Source of the DNA: Lophius americanus
Lineage: Eukaryota; Chordata; Actinopteri; Lophiiformes; Lophiidae
Reading direction: 5' to 3'
DNA length: 64,000 bases
NCBI GenBank assembly: GCA_037951165.1
Contig: JBBDHG010000061.1
Location: forward strand, 791,501 to 855,500
Positions within the stretch are counted from its first letter, which is position 1. The text below holds more notes on this DNA, generated by a model. The model worked only from the letters and a program-made list of their open reading frames with translations. It was not told where the DNA came from and did not search any database. The stretch itself is not shown here.

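Overview
This window is vertebrate nuclear DNA, most likely from a teleost fish. It holds the middle and most of the 3' part of a single gene on the + strand: neurobeachin (nbea), a very large BEACH-domain scaffold and A-kinase anchoring protein of neurons. I recognise 51 exons, all + strand, all with GT donors and AG acceptors. Their phases agree from one exon to the next, and together they give about 7.7 kb of coding sequence (about 2,570 codons). The 5' exon encoding the N-terminus lies left of the window. The window also ends inside an exon, so the rest of the C-terminal WD40 propeller lies to the right. The teleost call rests on short introns (about 61 kb for most of a gene that spans over 700 kb in mammals), many CA/TG microsatellites, a fish-type tRNA-derived SINE, and decayed fish-type DNA transposons and a LINE. 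I cannot tell the teleost paralogues (a or b) apart from sequence alone.

Layout. 1-2582: upstream intron. 2583-11459 (exons w1-w3): N-terminal armadillo-like region. 11633-17687 (w4-w7): concanavalin A-like lectin fold. 21803-37320 (w8-w20): armadillo-like helical repeats, almost unchanged from mammalian neurobeachin as I remember it. 38314-39615 (w21-w22): two large exons for an acidic, disordered linker that contains the candidate PKA RII-binding helix. 40337-48436 (w23-w32): conserved helical blocks alternating with low-complexity linkers; most of the alternative-splicing candidates are here. 50436-56688 (w33-w39): the conserved DUF1088-type region. 57166-58440 (w40-w43): PH-like domain. 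58325-62649 (w43-w50): BEACH domain. 62457-64000 (w50-w51): start of the WD40 region.

Everything else is intron. The introns carry microsatellites, a SINE (41.7 kb), a decayed DNA transposon with a near-perfect 37-bp hairpin (14.1-14.6 kb), two copies of a roughly 270-bp repeat with MITE-like ends (23.1 and 24.9 kb), a second decayed element (22.1-22.6 kb), and a LINE fragment on the - strand (62.8-63.4 kb). I find no second protein-coding gene, tRNA, rRNA or CRISPR array. In particular there is no sign of the single-exon mab21l1 gene that sits inside NBEA in mammals.

The most interesting observations are about splicing: a 24-nt in-frame microexon candidate at 41457, a strong alternative donor that would add 23 codons at 45283, a 6-nt tandem donor at 50563, and an unexplained open frame at 42018-42392. 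I see no sign of an undescribed multi-gene system. Exon names w1-w51 count only the exons seen here; residue numbers are relative to the first codon in the window.
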